A stretch of DNA of 64,000 nucleotides from Amaurobius ferox (taxonomy: Eukaryota > Arthropoda > Arachnida > Araneae > Amaurobiidae), in contig OX578144.1 of assembly GCA_951213105.1 (NCBI GenBank), positions 81,091,301 through 81,155,300 on the forward strand, in the 5' to 3' direction. Made by a program: the position numbers and the translations under genes. This document shows positions 1 to 11,104 of the stretch, piece after piece. How positions within the stretch are numbered: the stretch's first letter is position 1; every line of letters begins with the position of its first letter. Under the pieces are notes generated by a model. That model had not been told where the DNA came from and searched no databases. It worked only from the letters and a program-made list of their open reading frames with translations.

Positions 1-59
1 TTTAATTCACATTGATGTTTTAAACAAACGATTTTCATCCTTTCCGTTTGGATAAACCA

Positions 60-430
60 CGGAGTTAGAGAGTAGATCTCCTAGGATAAAGTTCAGTTTT
101 TCATTAATATCTCGACAACCCCTGGTTTTAGAAACTCGAAATTTGGACAAACTTTATGGGGGGCTATTTTAAGGCTACCTACAAAATTTCATTCAATTCG
201 GTTAAGCCGTTCTCTCGTAATGATGAGACAAACGAAAGTTTCGTTTTTTACTAATATCTCGAGAACCACTGGTCGTAGAAACTCCAAACATGGACTAAAT
301 TTTAAGTGGGGCTATTTCCAGGCTACCCACAAAATTTCATCAAATTCGGTTCAGCCGTTCTCTCGTGATGATGGGACAAACAGACAGACAGACAGACATA
401 CAGATTTTCAATTTTATATATATAGATAAA
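60..430 (+). repeat. Dispersed repeat D, two ~155-bp tandem units
   Basis: Two successive units (about 97-250 and 252-400) share the order: TAATATCTCGA, a GGGGCTATTT block, then AAATTTCAT, ATTCGGTT, GCCGTTCTCTCGT and GATGAGACAAAC or GATGGGACAAAC. The second ends in a CAGACAGACAGACA run. It lies upstream of the exon at 719, so it is probably intronic. The AAATTTC/CGGTT/GCCGTTCTC/CAGACAGA order recurs in other families of this window. Confidence 0.6.
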
Positions 431-718
431 GCATACACAAAATGCATGCAGTGAAATGGTTTTGGATTCAATTTTTCATTAAAATTTCTAATGTGTCTAA
501 TAAGTCTTGGCACTATAAAATCAATAAGTGGTAAATAAATTTCAATAATTTGAAAAAATAATTTAATGCTTGCATGAATAAGCTTCCAACACACAATGTT
601 ATAGATATTTTTCTTGCTATTCTAAATGTATAATTATTCTATATAACAGCAATTTTACTCATTAAAATAACTTTTTCTAAAGTTTTGTTATTACTCATTT
701 ATATATGGATCATTTCAG

Positions 719-766
719 ATAGTTACCCTTTCTTCTGCATGTGTTGGAGGTTTAATCTTTTTATTG
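719..766 (+). CDS. Penultimate exon of a membrane protein (transmembrane segment)
   Basis: A 48-nt exon (16 codons, phase 0 at both ends) flanked by a TTTCAG acceptor and a GTAAGA donor. It encodes IVTLSSACVGGLIFLL, a hydrophobic stretch typical of the last transmembrane helix of a small multipass protein. It joins in frame to the exon at 895-1206, where the helix continues (INIVVTRALVRED). Earlier exons must lie left of the window, because positions 1-718 hold only intron-like and repeat sequence. I do not recognise the family. Confidence 0.5.
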
Positions 767-894
767 GTAAGAAAGTATTTTCTGTTTTATTTTTAGTCAT
801 ATATAATTTCTTATAACCGATTAAAGTTATATTTACATATATAAGTATTTTATTTCATTTTTTACTCTTTTTTTTTTAAATTTATATTACGCAG

Positions 895-1206
895 ATAAAT
901 ATTGTCGTCACCCGTGCTTTAGTTCGAGAAGATGCAAGACCATTGATTGAAGTTTCAGTTGCTCCAACTTATCCATCTCAACCTCCAACTTATCCACCTC
1001 AACCTCCAATTTATCCAACTGAATCCCCGACTTATCCATCTCAGTCTCTGGCATATACACCTCAACCACCTGCTTATCCACCTCAACCTCCTGCTTATTC
1101 ACCTCAACCTCCAGCTTATTCACCCCAATCTCTGGCTTATCCCCCTCAACCCTCGTCTAATCCAGCTTATCCAACTTATCCAGTTCAGTGTGTTTCCAGT
1201 TTCTAA
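895..1206 (+). CDS. Last coding exon: Pro/Tyr-rich PPxY tail of a membrane protein
   Basis: The exon follows a pyrimidine-rich TTATATTACGCAG acceptor and runs in frame to TAA at 1204-1206. It encodes the end of a transmembrane helix, a short basic/acidic juxtamembrane part (TRALVRED), then about 80 residues of degenerate heptads of the type YPPQPPA. At least five PPxY motifs are visible (PPTY, PPIY, PPAY three times). PPxY motifs are known ligands of WW domains, such as those of NEDD4-type ubiquitin ligases, so the cytosolic tail probably recruits such partners in trafficking or turnover (inference). The tail is a tandem repeat at DNA level and has probably varied in length by slippage. LAPTM4-like and other arthropod tetraspan proteins have tails of this kind, but the window holds too little to choose. 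Confidence 0.55.
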   Translation: MNIVVTRALVREDARPLIEVSVAPTYPSQPPTYPPQPPIYPTESPTYPSQSLAYTPQPPAYPPQPPAYSPQPPAYSPQSLAYPPQPSSNPAYPTYPVQCVSSF

Positions 1207-1379
1207 TATTCAAGCTCCTGACATCTGCTGTGTAACTACTTCATCCAGCCATCGTACCTGTCTCTGTCTTTTGCCTGAAATCTTATTGCTGATAGATAAA
1301 CTGCACTATAATTGAAGAGCCCTATGATTGTGATGAATTTCTTTGGATTTGATAATTTAACATCTAGTATTAGGCTTAG

Positions 1380-1560
1380 TAAGTAAAGTTTTGTATCTAT
1401 AATAATGAAAAAAGATATTTGACTGTCTGTTGGCTGCATAACAGAAAATCTAAACGACCCCAGCTATGAAATTTGGTACAGTAATACTTTAAATCAGGCC
1501 CAAAGACACTCTGTAGCGATTTTATTTTTTAAATTAGAATTAATTTTTTGCTATTTAAAG
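1380..1560 (+). repeat. Dispersed repeat G, copy 1
   Basis: Shares with 1765-1960 and 13330-13440 the order ATAATAATGAAAAAAGAT, a GTCTG motif, CGACCC, CAGCTATG, AAATTTGGTACAGT and a GATAC-like motif. The copies are diverged. No coding capacity is seen. Confidence 0.5.
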
Positions 1561-1764
1561 ATAAACTGCACCATAATTGAAGACTGATTTGAGTGACTTT
1601 TGTACAAATAGGTTCCTTAGCAATCAAAATATTTTGCAGAGTTTCTATCTTTACACGATCGGAAAGTTCAAAGAGTTCTTAAAAAAAAAAAAAAGCTTTA
1701 AACGGAATTTGTACTATCAATAGATGAATTTTCATGAATTTAAAATATATATATATATATATAT

Positions 1765-1960
1765 TTTGAAAACTTAATCTGTCATAATAAAAAAAGATGT
1801 CTGTATGTTTATTGGTTATGTAGCGAAAAATGTAAGCGACCCACAGCTATGGAATTTGGCACAGTGATACTTAAGTTCAAGCCTGGATACAACTCAGTAA
1901 TCCTTACTCTACAATAATATTTTTCCAACTACTCATTTTGAAAAATTGAATTAATGAATT
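1765..1960 (+). repeat. Dispersed repeat G, copy 2
   Basis: Second copy, with AAAAAAAGATGTCTGTATG, GCGACCCACAGCTATGG and GGCACAGTGATACTTAAG. Same orientation as copy 1, about 390 bp away. Confidence 0.5.
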
Positions 1961-4470
1961 CAATTAAATTTTGCTTTGTAAATCTTTAGCAATGCTGGTT
2001 ACATTTTCTAGTTACCTTAGTGTTGTTTCATTTAACACATGATTCCCAAAATCCCTAAAAGCTCTCAGTTCATTAATTTTAGAAATTAATTTTAAGGACT
2101 GTTAAAGTACTTATTTTCTGTATTGAGCTCTTAAAATCTTCCATCGCCTCTCTAAAAGAGCAGTTGCAGCAGTATGCCAGAGCACCAAATGCAAAAATCT
2201 CATGTATACTAATTTTTTTTTTTTTTTTTTTATCATCATCTGAAGCCGAATGCATTGCCACAACATAATGCAATTACATGGTCATGAGACTTTAATGCCT
2301 GAAGAAATAAAAAAAATGTATTCAGTTTATGGAGTTAGAGATGAGACAACCACCATTACTCAGCAAAATCGGAAAGTTAATATTGAGAGGTCATCCCAAT
2401 TTAAAAATGCAAAATATGAATATTTAAGCCACGAAGTTCGAGAGACTGACCTCCTGCTTTATCTTCAAATTCACACTTTAAACAATGCAATTAATGCATT
2501 GTTTATAGCTTTGTTTATAGATAGATAGATTGGTTGGAGCTGAATTGTATCACCCATAAAGTGAGAGATAGTTACTCCATTTTCTTCCATGGTATGATCA
2601 GAAATTGAAAACTTGATAAAAAGTTTGAGGTATTAAACTTGATATGTTGGTTTGTTAGAGGATCTAGGGAAGCATAAATTGTGTTATGCTAGGAGATGGT
2701 ATACTATGTATGTTTTTATAGGGAGTCGTATAAGAAATAGTAATGTCGAATGGGAGGGGTGTATGCCTCAAATGTGTCTGTAGATATTAGCATCAGATTG
2801 CAGGGTCGATGCTAGTTGATGTCCGCCGATTCCTGTGTGCCATGCATGTATTGTGTACTTGAACTGGCATAGCGCACGAAGTGTGCAGGCTTTGCTGGTT
2901 TTCTAAATATTCACAAACTGGGGGTTGATGGGAGAATACAAATACATTGTAAAAAATATATTTAACAAATGTATTTTATTTCCTATATAAAAGTTCTTAT
3001 CTTAAAAGATTTAATTTCAAATTATTTATGTTTCTGTGAGATTGAATAGAGTTGTATGGTCTAACATATTTGCTTAAGAAGCAAAGTCACGTAATGGTGC
3101 AATCATATAATTGTTGGTAAACTGGCAAAACATGTAATGGCAGTAAGAGTAATAATTGCGATTTGATAAAATTGCACAAGCATGTTTTATGTAAAATCTG
3201 GTTTCAATTTGTGGTCAGCGCCTACTGCCATGAGTCATAATGGTGGGATAACCTAATTTCAATTTTAGCTTTTTTTTACTAGTTTTATGCATGATTTTAA
3301 TTGTAAATAATCATGAATATTGTAGATAATTGAAAACCAGGGTTTTATTTTCTTTGATTAGTTACTATGCAGTGCAACTTTTTAATTTCTTTTTTTTTTT
3401 GCTCATGACTACATAAAATTTAGACCTCATATTTTCATGAAAATAGTACCCATCGGAAAAGAAATTATATGAAGTAATTTCACATTTACTTTTAACAAAC
3501 TTTCAATTTGGAAGTATGTATTTAAAACCAATTGCCAAAGCTAGAAAAGTGAGGCCAACTATGCTGAAACACTGTATTAGTTTCTAAATTTTTGGCTGGG
3601 CTCCTAAATACAAATAGAATTTGCTCAGCTGTGCTTTAAAAATTCATTAAAAATTTTTATCAGTTCAGAATCTCTAAATGTTTTTTTAACTGTATGAATA
3701 ATGGTGTAATAATTTTTATTTTTCAGTTCCTGGTATGCTAACTACTGATTGTTGATCATCACAATATTCTGTAATCTCCATAAGAATGGGTTATTATTTC
3801 TCTCAACTTTATAGTTATCAACTCATTCATCTGCATTCATAATTTCCAGGAATAAAACTGCAGTTCATTTAAGAATTTAAAATTTTACTTTTTGCCATGT
3901 GTGGCACATGGTCTGATTTAAGACACCAGGGTCAAAAGTTAGTATAAAAAATTTCTAGGGAAAGCACTAGATATTGATTAACATTTATTTTCATGCCTTG
4001 CTGACTAAAAGTTAAAAAAAAGCCTAAGTTTGTTATGTTTTGACAGCATTTAAGGAAGGCAAATAGACTTGTTTGGTTTAGCTGTAGTGTTTATTTTCAC
4101 TTTAACTTTTTGTGCATTTTCTTCATTGTGGTGATAAACTGCTGCAATTCCTTTAAAAAGCATGGTAATGAAATTATCATCTTCATCAAGTATCTTATAT
4201 TTTGCCTTTTTCTTATTTATGTGACATTTACTAAGATCTGCTGAGTGTTTTGTTTTCCTACTTGTATAAGATGAAATATATATTGTATCATTTTCTGGTA
4301 CAATTAAGCATAATCCTATTGTATCTATACTTCAGTTGTGGTATCTTTTGACAAAAGATGAGTCACAGGTTAAAGTTTTTATATTTTGTTATTGGTACAC
4401 CTGAAAATTGCTTAGGTCTGTTAAAATTCAAAGTTTTTAATTTGATTTCCCTGGTATGCGTTTTTGTATA

Positions 4471-5208
4471 CAGGGTGTCAAAGAAAGTCATGGACCTAAA
4501 AATATTAGGGTTATTGTATATTTTTTTATGCAGCTGTATAGGAAACCCCAATTACACTACATGATGAGACAACTTTAGGGAGCTGACCTCCTTTTTTAGG
4601 GGGATACAGAGGGCTATCTCGTTTCCTGTTTGAAGTGGAGGAAAAAAAGTCAATTACGAAGTTGTAGAGCATTGCACAATTAGTGCAGTGCTATGATTAT
4701 CCCCCAGCAAAAGATGGAAGGGAACCCTGAAAACCAGTTCATGCAATCTAACTCTCCGTCTCCTTCAAATAAAATATTAAACAATGCGGCAAAATAAAAT
4801 TAGCTTTATTATACACAAAATGTTCACCTTCAGCAATAGTGCATGCTTGCACAGGTGCAATAAGATGTTTCTGCATGTTCTTCAATGTCTCTACCTTTAC
4901 AGTGTTACAGGCAAATAATAAAATTGCTGCTTTTTGTTATATAGTGAGTTAATTTACAGTTTTTGCTGTAGGAAAGAAATGCTTAGTTCTAATTTTGAAA
5001 TGCTCTACAACTTTGTAATTGACTTTTTCTCTTATCTCTAACAGAAAGCAAGATAGCCCCTAACCCCCCCAAAAATGAGGGTGAGCCCCTAAAATTGTCT
5101 CATCATGTAGCATTATAGAGGTTTCTTATACCCCTGCATAAAAAATATATAATAACCCCAATACTTCCTGAGTAATTGACTTGGTCCATGACTTTCTTTG
5201 ACACCCTG
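4471..5208. mobile_element. Long-TIR MITE, mariner-like ends
   Basis: The element starts CAGGGTGTCAAAGAAAGTCA and ends with the inverse TGACTTTCTTTGACACCCTG. The inverted repeats run inward about 225 bp, with matching inner blocks AAAAGTCAATTAC and GTTGTAGAGCATT on both sides. A TA dinucleotide lies next to both ends, as expected for Tc1/mariner-type insertion, although the flanks are imperfect. No transposase is encoded; the internal open frames are just translated inverted repeats. Confidence 0.7.
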
Positions 5209-7346
5209 CATACACATGCAAATTTAATCGCAGGGCAGCTGTGTAATATATATACACAATTATGCATCTTTTTGGCAACATTATTATCAAGTGCCATGGT
5301 TTGAATGTATTTTAAGTAGTAGAAGAACACATTTATTTCCCATTGGATAACAAAATATTCTGTGTATATAGGATTGAGAATGTTCATTTTTTAATATAAA
5401 TGCATCTGTGTTGTATATACCTAAAAATATTCAGCATCTATATTTTTTATGTTCTAAAGTGTAAAACCATTACATTGTCATAGTCACCAGATAAACCTCA
5501 TTAAAGTTTTTATAAAATATTGATATTTTTGGATATAGTAATAGCGTTGAACTTTTCCATATTTTAATATGCATGGTGCTATTTTTTTAACTACTTGTAC
5601 GGCTATCTCTTATGCAAACTAGAATTGCGGATTTGGATATATTTAAACATCAGTGACTGAATTAGTAATAGTTATTTAGGTGTAATATGTTATTGTTTTC
5701 TTAAATAATATATTGTTGTTATATAGTATAAGAAAGCAGCAACATATGGCCTTAAATGTATACTTTAAACTGAAGAATATTTGTTGATGTTCATGTTTTC
5801 TTGTTTCCTGAAAGATTTAATTTAGAAGAGTACTATTTGTGCCATAATACATGTAAATATCATTGTCATGTACACAAAGTGGAAAAATTATTAGACTAAA
5901 ACTAAAAATTTTAAAGGTAAAAATCATTCAAGAAGTTAAAATTTGTAATTATTTTTTAACTTGATAAGTTATGCCCATAAAGGTTTAAAAAGAACAAAAA
6001 TTGAAAATATATATATTTTTTTTTTCAATACATAACTATTGTTTACCAACTTAGTCAAATTTTCTGGAAGACTTCCGAATTTTTATACTTTTTCCTGATT
6101 TCTTGAAAAATATGAATATTTCCTCAATTTTAGAATTTAGATCAAATTCCTTTATTTAGGGAATTTTAGAAAAATAATCCCTACAATTTGTGAAAAAAAT
6201 CCCTATACATTCTGAAATAAAAAATCCTTTTTATATGATGTAACGATCTTGTAACGACAGTTTTTGATTAACTGGAAGTCTAAATATACATAGTTTTACA
6301 TCATACAAACAGAGATGTGGTAGAAATGTAGTCAGTGCTGAGAAGTGTGTGCAGTCGTAATCTAGGGAAGGAATTTTGGTGGTTAACGCCACTTTCTCCT
6401 GCATTTGGGAGTATACAGAGGATATGTTTTGTCAGTATTAATTACATTCAGATTTTAGCTTTCTCTCTTCGTGTACTTCGTATGATGTGTTTTTGATTTC
6501 AAGCTTGAAAAATGTTTTACGTGCACCAGTTATTCATTTCTTTGAGTACTTAATTGTAAATTATTAAATCCAACTCTCAGATTTTCATGTTTTAATTATA
6601 CCTTAAAATTAATTAACTATTTTTTTCAGTGTCTGTCTGTTTATGTTTATGCTAACTCTTGAACAAATTGAAACATTTAAATAAAAATTGGTATAAGTTT
6701 TCCAACTGGTAGCTGTAATAGGCATACTGATTTTTAAAGGAAGACCCTCAATGTAAAAAAAATTAGAAAAAAGTTGTTACAAAATGTTAAACAAATAGTC
6801 ACTTTATATGTAATTTTTCCATTTAAGAATGAATGACATAATTTACAGAACACTAACAAGCATCTCTCCCAGATATTTCATGTTTTTAATCTAAAATGTA
6901 AAAAATAATAAATTGAATAGGCTCTCTATAGTCAAATAAGTAATTTCTTTGCAATTTCTATTAACCAGAAATATGTAGATACCACTATTTAAAAATTATC
7001 ACAAGTTGTTTTTCAGGTATTAGGAATTTTACTTTTCCATAGGGAGCATGATATATACAAAAAAAAATCAAAGCATTTTCATGAATTTTGAATTAGTATG
7101 CTTATCTTAAAACTAAAATCATTAAAAGCAGCATATAATACAAAATTAATAGTGTTGATTATTAATAGTGGACACTAATTATCTTGTGTTGCATGTTACT
7201 TTGAACAAAGTTGTTTTAGCTAGTGTACATTAGTGGCAGTATAAATTCTAGTTCATGTTACTATTTTTCCCATATACCAAAATTATCTATTATTCCGTTA
7301 GAAAAATCATTTGTTGGGCACACCAATTTTTTTTTAGTGTTAGAAA
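5209..7346. other. AT-rich non-coding stretch
   Basis: No exon-like segment, RNA gene or recognisable repeat family stands out. AT-rich with short poly-T and poly-A tracts. Confidence 0.5.
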
Positions 7347-7421
7347 AGTCTTTTATCCTTCTAGCTCAAGCTAGAAGGATGAAAGACTACTAGGACCAGC
7401 TCAAGCTGAGGGCCTAGTAGT
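7347..7421. repeat. Two adjoining hairpins
   Basis: Positions 7347-7366 (AGTCTTTTATCCTTCTAGCT) and 7369-7388 form 20-bp arms with one mismatch and a 2-nt loop. A second hairpin, 7386-7421, overlaps the first by three bases and has arms built on ACTACTAGG...CCTAGTAGT. Both have an AGCTCAAGCT-like tip. This looks like a foldback repeat rather than a terminator of an identifiable gene. Confidence 0.65.
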
Positions 7422-8030
7422 TTTAATACTGATCACTAAATCACGGGGAATTAAGCTGCATATTTTGACATCGAAATTTTGGTCAAAAAATATTAAATGG
7501 CTGTATGTGTTATGTTTTTGTAATTTTTTTAACATATAATATAAATAATTTACATTTGTTTTTAAGTACACCATGAAAAATATTTGTTCTTGGTAGTATG
7601 GTTATATTTAAACCTTGTCTAAATAATATCCTTAGCCTGATAAGTTTCCACCTATACTTATACATATTTTGCAATATGGCTCTGTAGAATGTGCCAAAAT
7701 ATATTGTATTTTAAGTTATTAAAAAATAAATATAATTTAGCCCCAGTCAATTTTGTGTTACATTATTTATAAATATAATTTGATTTTGTGTGATTTATCT
7801 TATTATAATATATGTTCATTATGAACCAGAATATACTGCTGTAAATGGATATTGTTACTTAAAATTGAAGTACTTGATATGTTTCAACCAAACCTGGTTG
7901 ACATGCGAATGGCCGAATACCAAATATATTACAGTTTGATCTTAATGGGGGTGTATATTGGTATAAATACAAAGAATTTGTAAGAGTGTTCAAAATCACA
8001 AAACCTGTCTGGGGCATTCCCAAAAATCTA
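7422..8030. other. AT-rich non-coding stretch
   Basis: No coding exon or repeat family recognised. Confidence 0.45.
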
Positions 8031-8099
8031 GAAGACATTCTCATTGCAGATAACAGCTTCTGGTCCATGGATGCTGTTATCTGCAATGAGAGTGTCTTC
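8031..8099. repeat. 27-bp-stem hairpin (pre-miRNA-sized)
   Basis: The arm 8031-8057 (starting GAAGACATTCTCATTGCAGA) is the inverse complement of 8073-8099 with one mismatch. The loop is 15 nt (TTCTGGTCCATGGAT). Size fits a small-RNA precursor, but the near-perfect pairing also fits a recent foldback. No family is recognised. Confidence 0.5.
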
Positions 8100-8517
8100 C
8101 AGTAAACATGTTCTTGTGTAGAAGGATATTTTATTATTAATAGGCTAAGAAAAACTAAATAAATACAAAAAAAAAATGTTTTCATGCCATATTATTTTCC
8201 ATTTAATAAGCTATCATTTAGATCATCAAAATAACTAAAAGTTTAGACCTTTTGAAAGAAATGCAGCATAATATTCGACTTTCTAAAAGAGGTACTAAAT
8301 GCACTGTAGATTTTGTAGAATTCCCATTCAATAGTTTGTTGGCTGTTTTAGCACTCTGCCAGACACTATTTTAGGTGCAATAGTAGATATCTGTGTTTAA
8401 CCCAAAATGAACTGTTTTGTTCCTTGTTTCTGTCTACTTTGAATTAAGTATAAATGTTATATTTCTGTGCTTAATTATTTCTTTAAGCCAAGCCCACTTG
8501 ATTCTGTAGAACCCTCT

Positions 8518-8558
<41 letters not shown>

Positions 8559-10130
8559 CCCTTTGTAGATGAAAGTTAATGATAGGTATAGCCAGGATTT
8601 CATAACGGGATAGATGGTTGTAACTGAATATGGAGGGTTTGTTACAGTGCCTAAGAGTTTTCCATAGCGTTCATATTGAAAAAAACAATATGAACTCTAT
8701 AGAAAATTAATATAATTTTTCTACCGGGGGTATAATGGCCCCCTGGCAATGCCACATAAATTACTTAACTCATTATTGTTTCTCAGAGTCCACACTTAAT
8801 TGTGTAGAACCCCCTTGTTGTAAAAAGGCAACATGCTATTCCCTTTTAAATATAATTTACTGTATTTAACTTAATAGTTTATAGCTTATACTATAAATAG
8901 AAAAGTGAAAAAGTTATTTTATCCGTAGTAAACTAAAGTATAAACTTGATATTTTACCCACAAATCTTTATTGAAAAAGGAAACAAGTCGTTTTTTACTA
9001 ATACTGGTAATTTCTATTAGAGCTGTTATGTATTAATAAAATCTACAACAAAATATTTTTGATGGCATCAGCTATGTTACAACACATTATAATATCTTTC
9101 TTTTTCTATATGCATACTGAGAAACAACTGTCAATGTGAAGTTGCAAGTGTATGTGTATTAAAAGGCTATAAGTAATTTTACAGACGTCTTTGTGATTAT
9201 AAAATGTTTATTCTCGGAAACTTAAAAATATGTACAAAAGATATGTCAGAAAAGAAAAACCGTGATATGTAATCTTGGTCTGACAAAAATGAATATTTAC
9301 AATATAATACAAGATGTGTTTGAAAATGAAAAGAGTCTTTATCACTGATGCTGTAAAGCAACCATTGCACTTATTATAGTAACATATCTCCATGACTTGT
9401 ACATCAGGACATAAATATTTACAGATATATACATGTTTTAATTCTTGAAAATTATAATTTTTATTTAATATGTTGTCTTTAATATGATTCTCTGTTCCAG
9501 CTTATATATATATATATAGGGTTATAGGGTCCCCCCCCCCCCCCCCCCCCCCCGCCCCGCCTCAATAAATAAGTCTTTTAGCTAACAATACTAAAAATTT
9601 AGACACATTTATGAGTTTATATTCCACTAGATATGCATTTCTTTGAATTAGAGTACAATATATATTATAATTTTATACTAGCTATAAAGTTTTTTTCATT
9701 ATATTTACTTCTATTCTATAGAAAAAATTATTCATTTAGCGTTATTAATATCAATTTTATTTCTTTATGCTCAATTACGAAAGTCATTTGTTTCATTCAA
9801 GCAAAGTTATTATAAAAAATATATTAAATCTAGTAGGATAACAAATTGTAATTTTTGCTATAAGAACCATTGTTCCCTAAATAGCAAAAACAAATCTAAA
9901 ATGGTTAAACTTTCATCAAATTAAAATGCCTCCAGATGGGATTGTAATCTGAATAGGGAAGATATTTTCACTATTATAAAGTAACTGATTCTAGATGCAT
10001 TTTCCCCCATTCTTTTAACATATACTTTTAAAAGCTGTATGATAGCTTTCAATAGCTTTTGATATGTATCACAAGCATAGAAAGTGCTTGTAGCATCTGG
10101 AATAAAAAGTTATTTGAATTATCAGATTAA
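8100..10130. other. AT-rich non-coding stretch with simple repeats
   Basis: Contains an (AT)n run near 8521-8553 and a 23-base C homopolymer at 9531-9553. No exons recognised. The rightmost part may hold sequence downstream of the glucose-6-phosphatase poly(A) site. Confidence 0.45.
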
Positions 10131-10132
10131 TC

Positions 10133-10138
10133 TTTATT
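10133..10138 (-). terminator. Candidate poly(A) signal of glucose-6-phosphatase
   Basis: TTTATT on the + strand reads AATAAA on the gene strand, about 460 nt beyond the stop codon. It is a plausible 3' end signal; other hexamers nearby could serve instead. Confidence 0.3.
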
Positions 10139-10598
10139 TTAGTAAAACCACATCATTCTTTCTTTATTTTTTTTTATAACGATGTTACCCATTTTTTTAC
10201 AGTATCAACTGTTGAGTGATTTTATTTTAAAATTAACTTATAATCGAAATATGGACAAAGCTGGTTTTTGTCCAGGTTTTATGAAGTGGTGTTTCCTGTG
10301 AATGGGGAAACAATTCAATCCCAACATATGTAACTCATGGGATTCTCATGAAAAAGGTAGTGAGTAAGCTCTCTCCTCCCTTTCATACCTCTTCAGTGGT
10401 CAATCATAACTTCATGCAGTCATCATTTTAATTGGCACCCTCTTTGTTTTGAGGAAAATGTGACATGAAATCAGTAGATGAATTTTCAACAAAATATAAT
10501 ATCATTGTCCCAAAATAAGTTATTTATAAGCTGCTTCAATCCGTGCATTTGTTCTGTATTTTCTCAATACTTCAGAAGCTATCATAACTAAAACTGCT

Positions 10599-11104
10599 TT
10601 AATTTTTCTTTATCTTTTGCTCACTGGACCACATTTTGGATACGATATTTGGAACTGTGGCGATCATCATGTATGACAGCATAGCATTTACAAAGAAGGC
10701 CAGGATGTAAAACGTTGTCATGTTATCTTTGGGAAGACTGACCTTTTCAGACAATTTACAGATACCTACTGAAAGTACTGCACAAGCTATCCTCATAGCA
10801 ACTGTGAAGTTTTCCTTTGATACTCTTAGGAAGCTGCTACTGTTGAGTCCAAAACCCATGCCAAAGATAAATCCACAATATCGCATCATTGAAAAAAATG
10901 GGCTTGTGTCTAGATGAACATATTCGGGCTTTGCACACCATTTAATAGCTCTGTCTACTGACCACATGGGATTCACTCCTATGGCCTTTAGAAAACCGTA
11001 CATGGAGAAAGCACTAGCCAACATTCCTGCTGTAATAGCACAATAACTGAAAGTATTCAGCTGCTTCTGATTGATGTTATCTAAACCCCATGCAACAAGA
11101 CATC
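10599..11104 (-). CDS. G6PC: G6PC coding exon 6 (residues 192-359)
   Basis: 506 nt from a TTTTCTTTTCAG acceptor to TAA at 10599-10601. It holds the C-terminal membrane helices. The segment WCAKPEYVHLDTSPF followed by GFIFGMGFGLNSS is typical of the family. It ends EQKIKKN, with lysines at -3 and -5. Confidence 0.93.

Larger units (their letters stand above)
1207..4470. other. Non-coding region downstream of the PPxY gene
   Basis: AT-rich sequence without convincing coding exons. It would contain the 3' UTR of the upstream gene. AATAAA-type hexamers occur near 1787 and 3844, but none is clearly the real poly(A) signal. Two copies of dispersed repeat G lie at 1380-1560 and 1765-1960. Otherwise I see only homopolymer and AT runs. 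Confidence 0.5.

Noticed and set aside
2231..2260. Possible Copia RNase H motif reading LSSSEAECIA
   Set aside because: The match is only ten residues and runs into a stop, with no flanking integrase or reverse transcriptase sequence.
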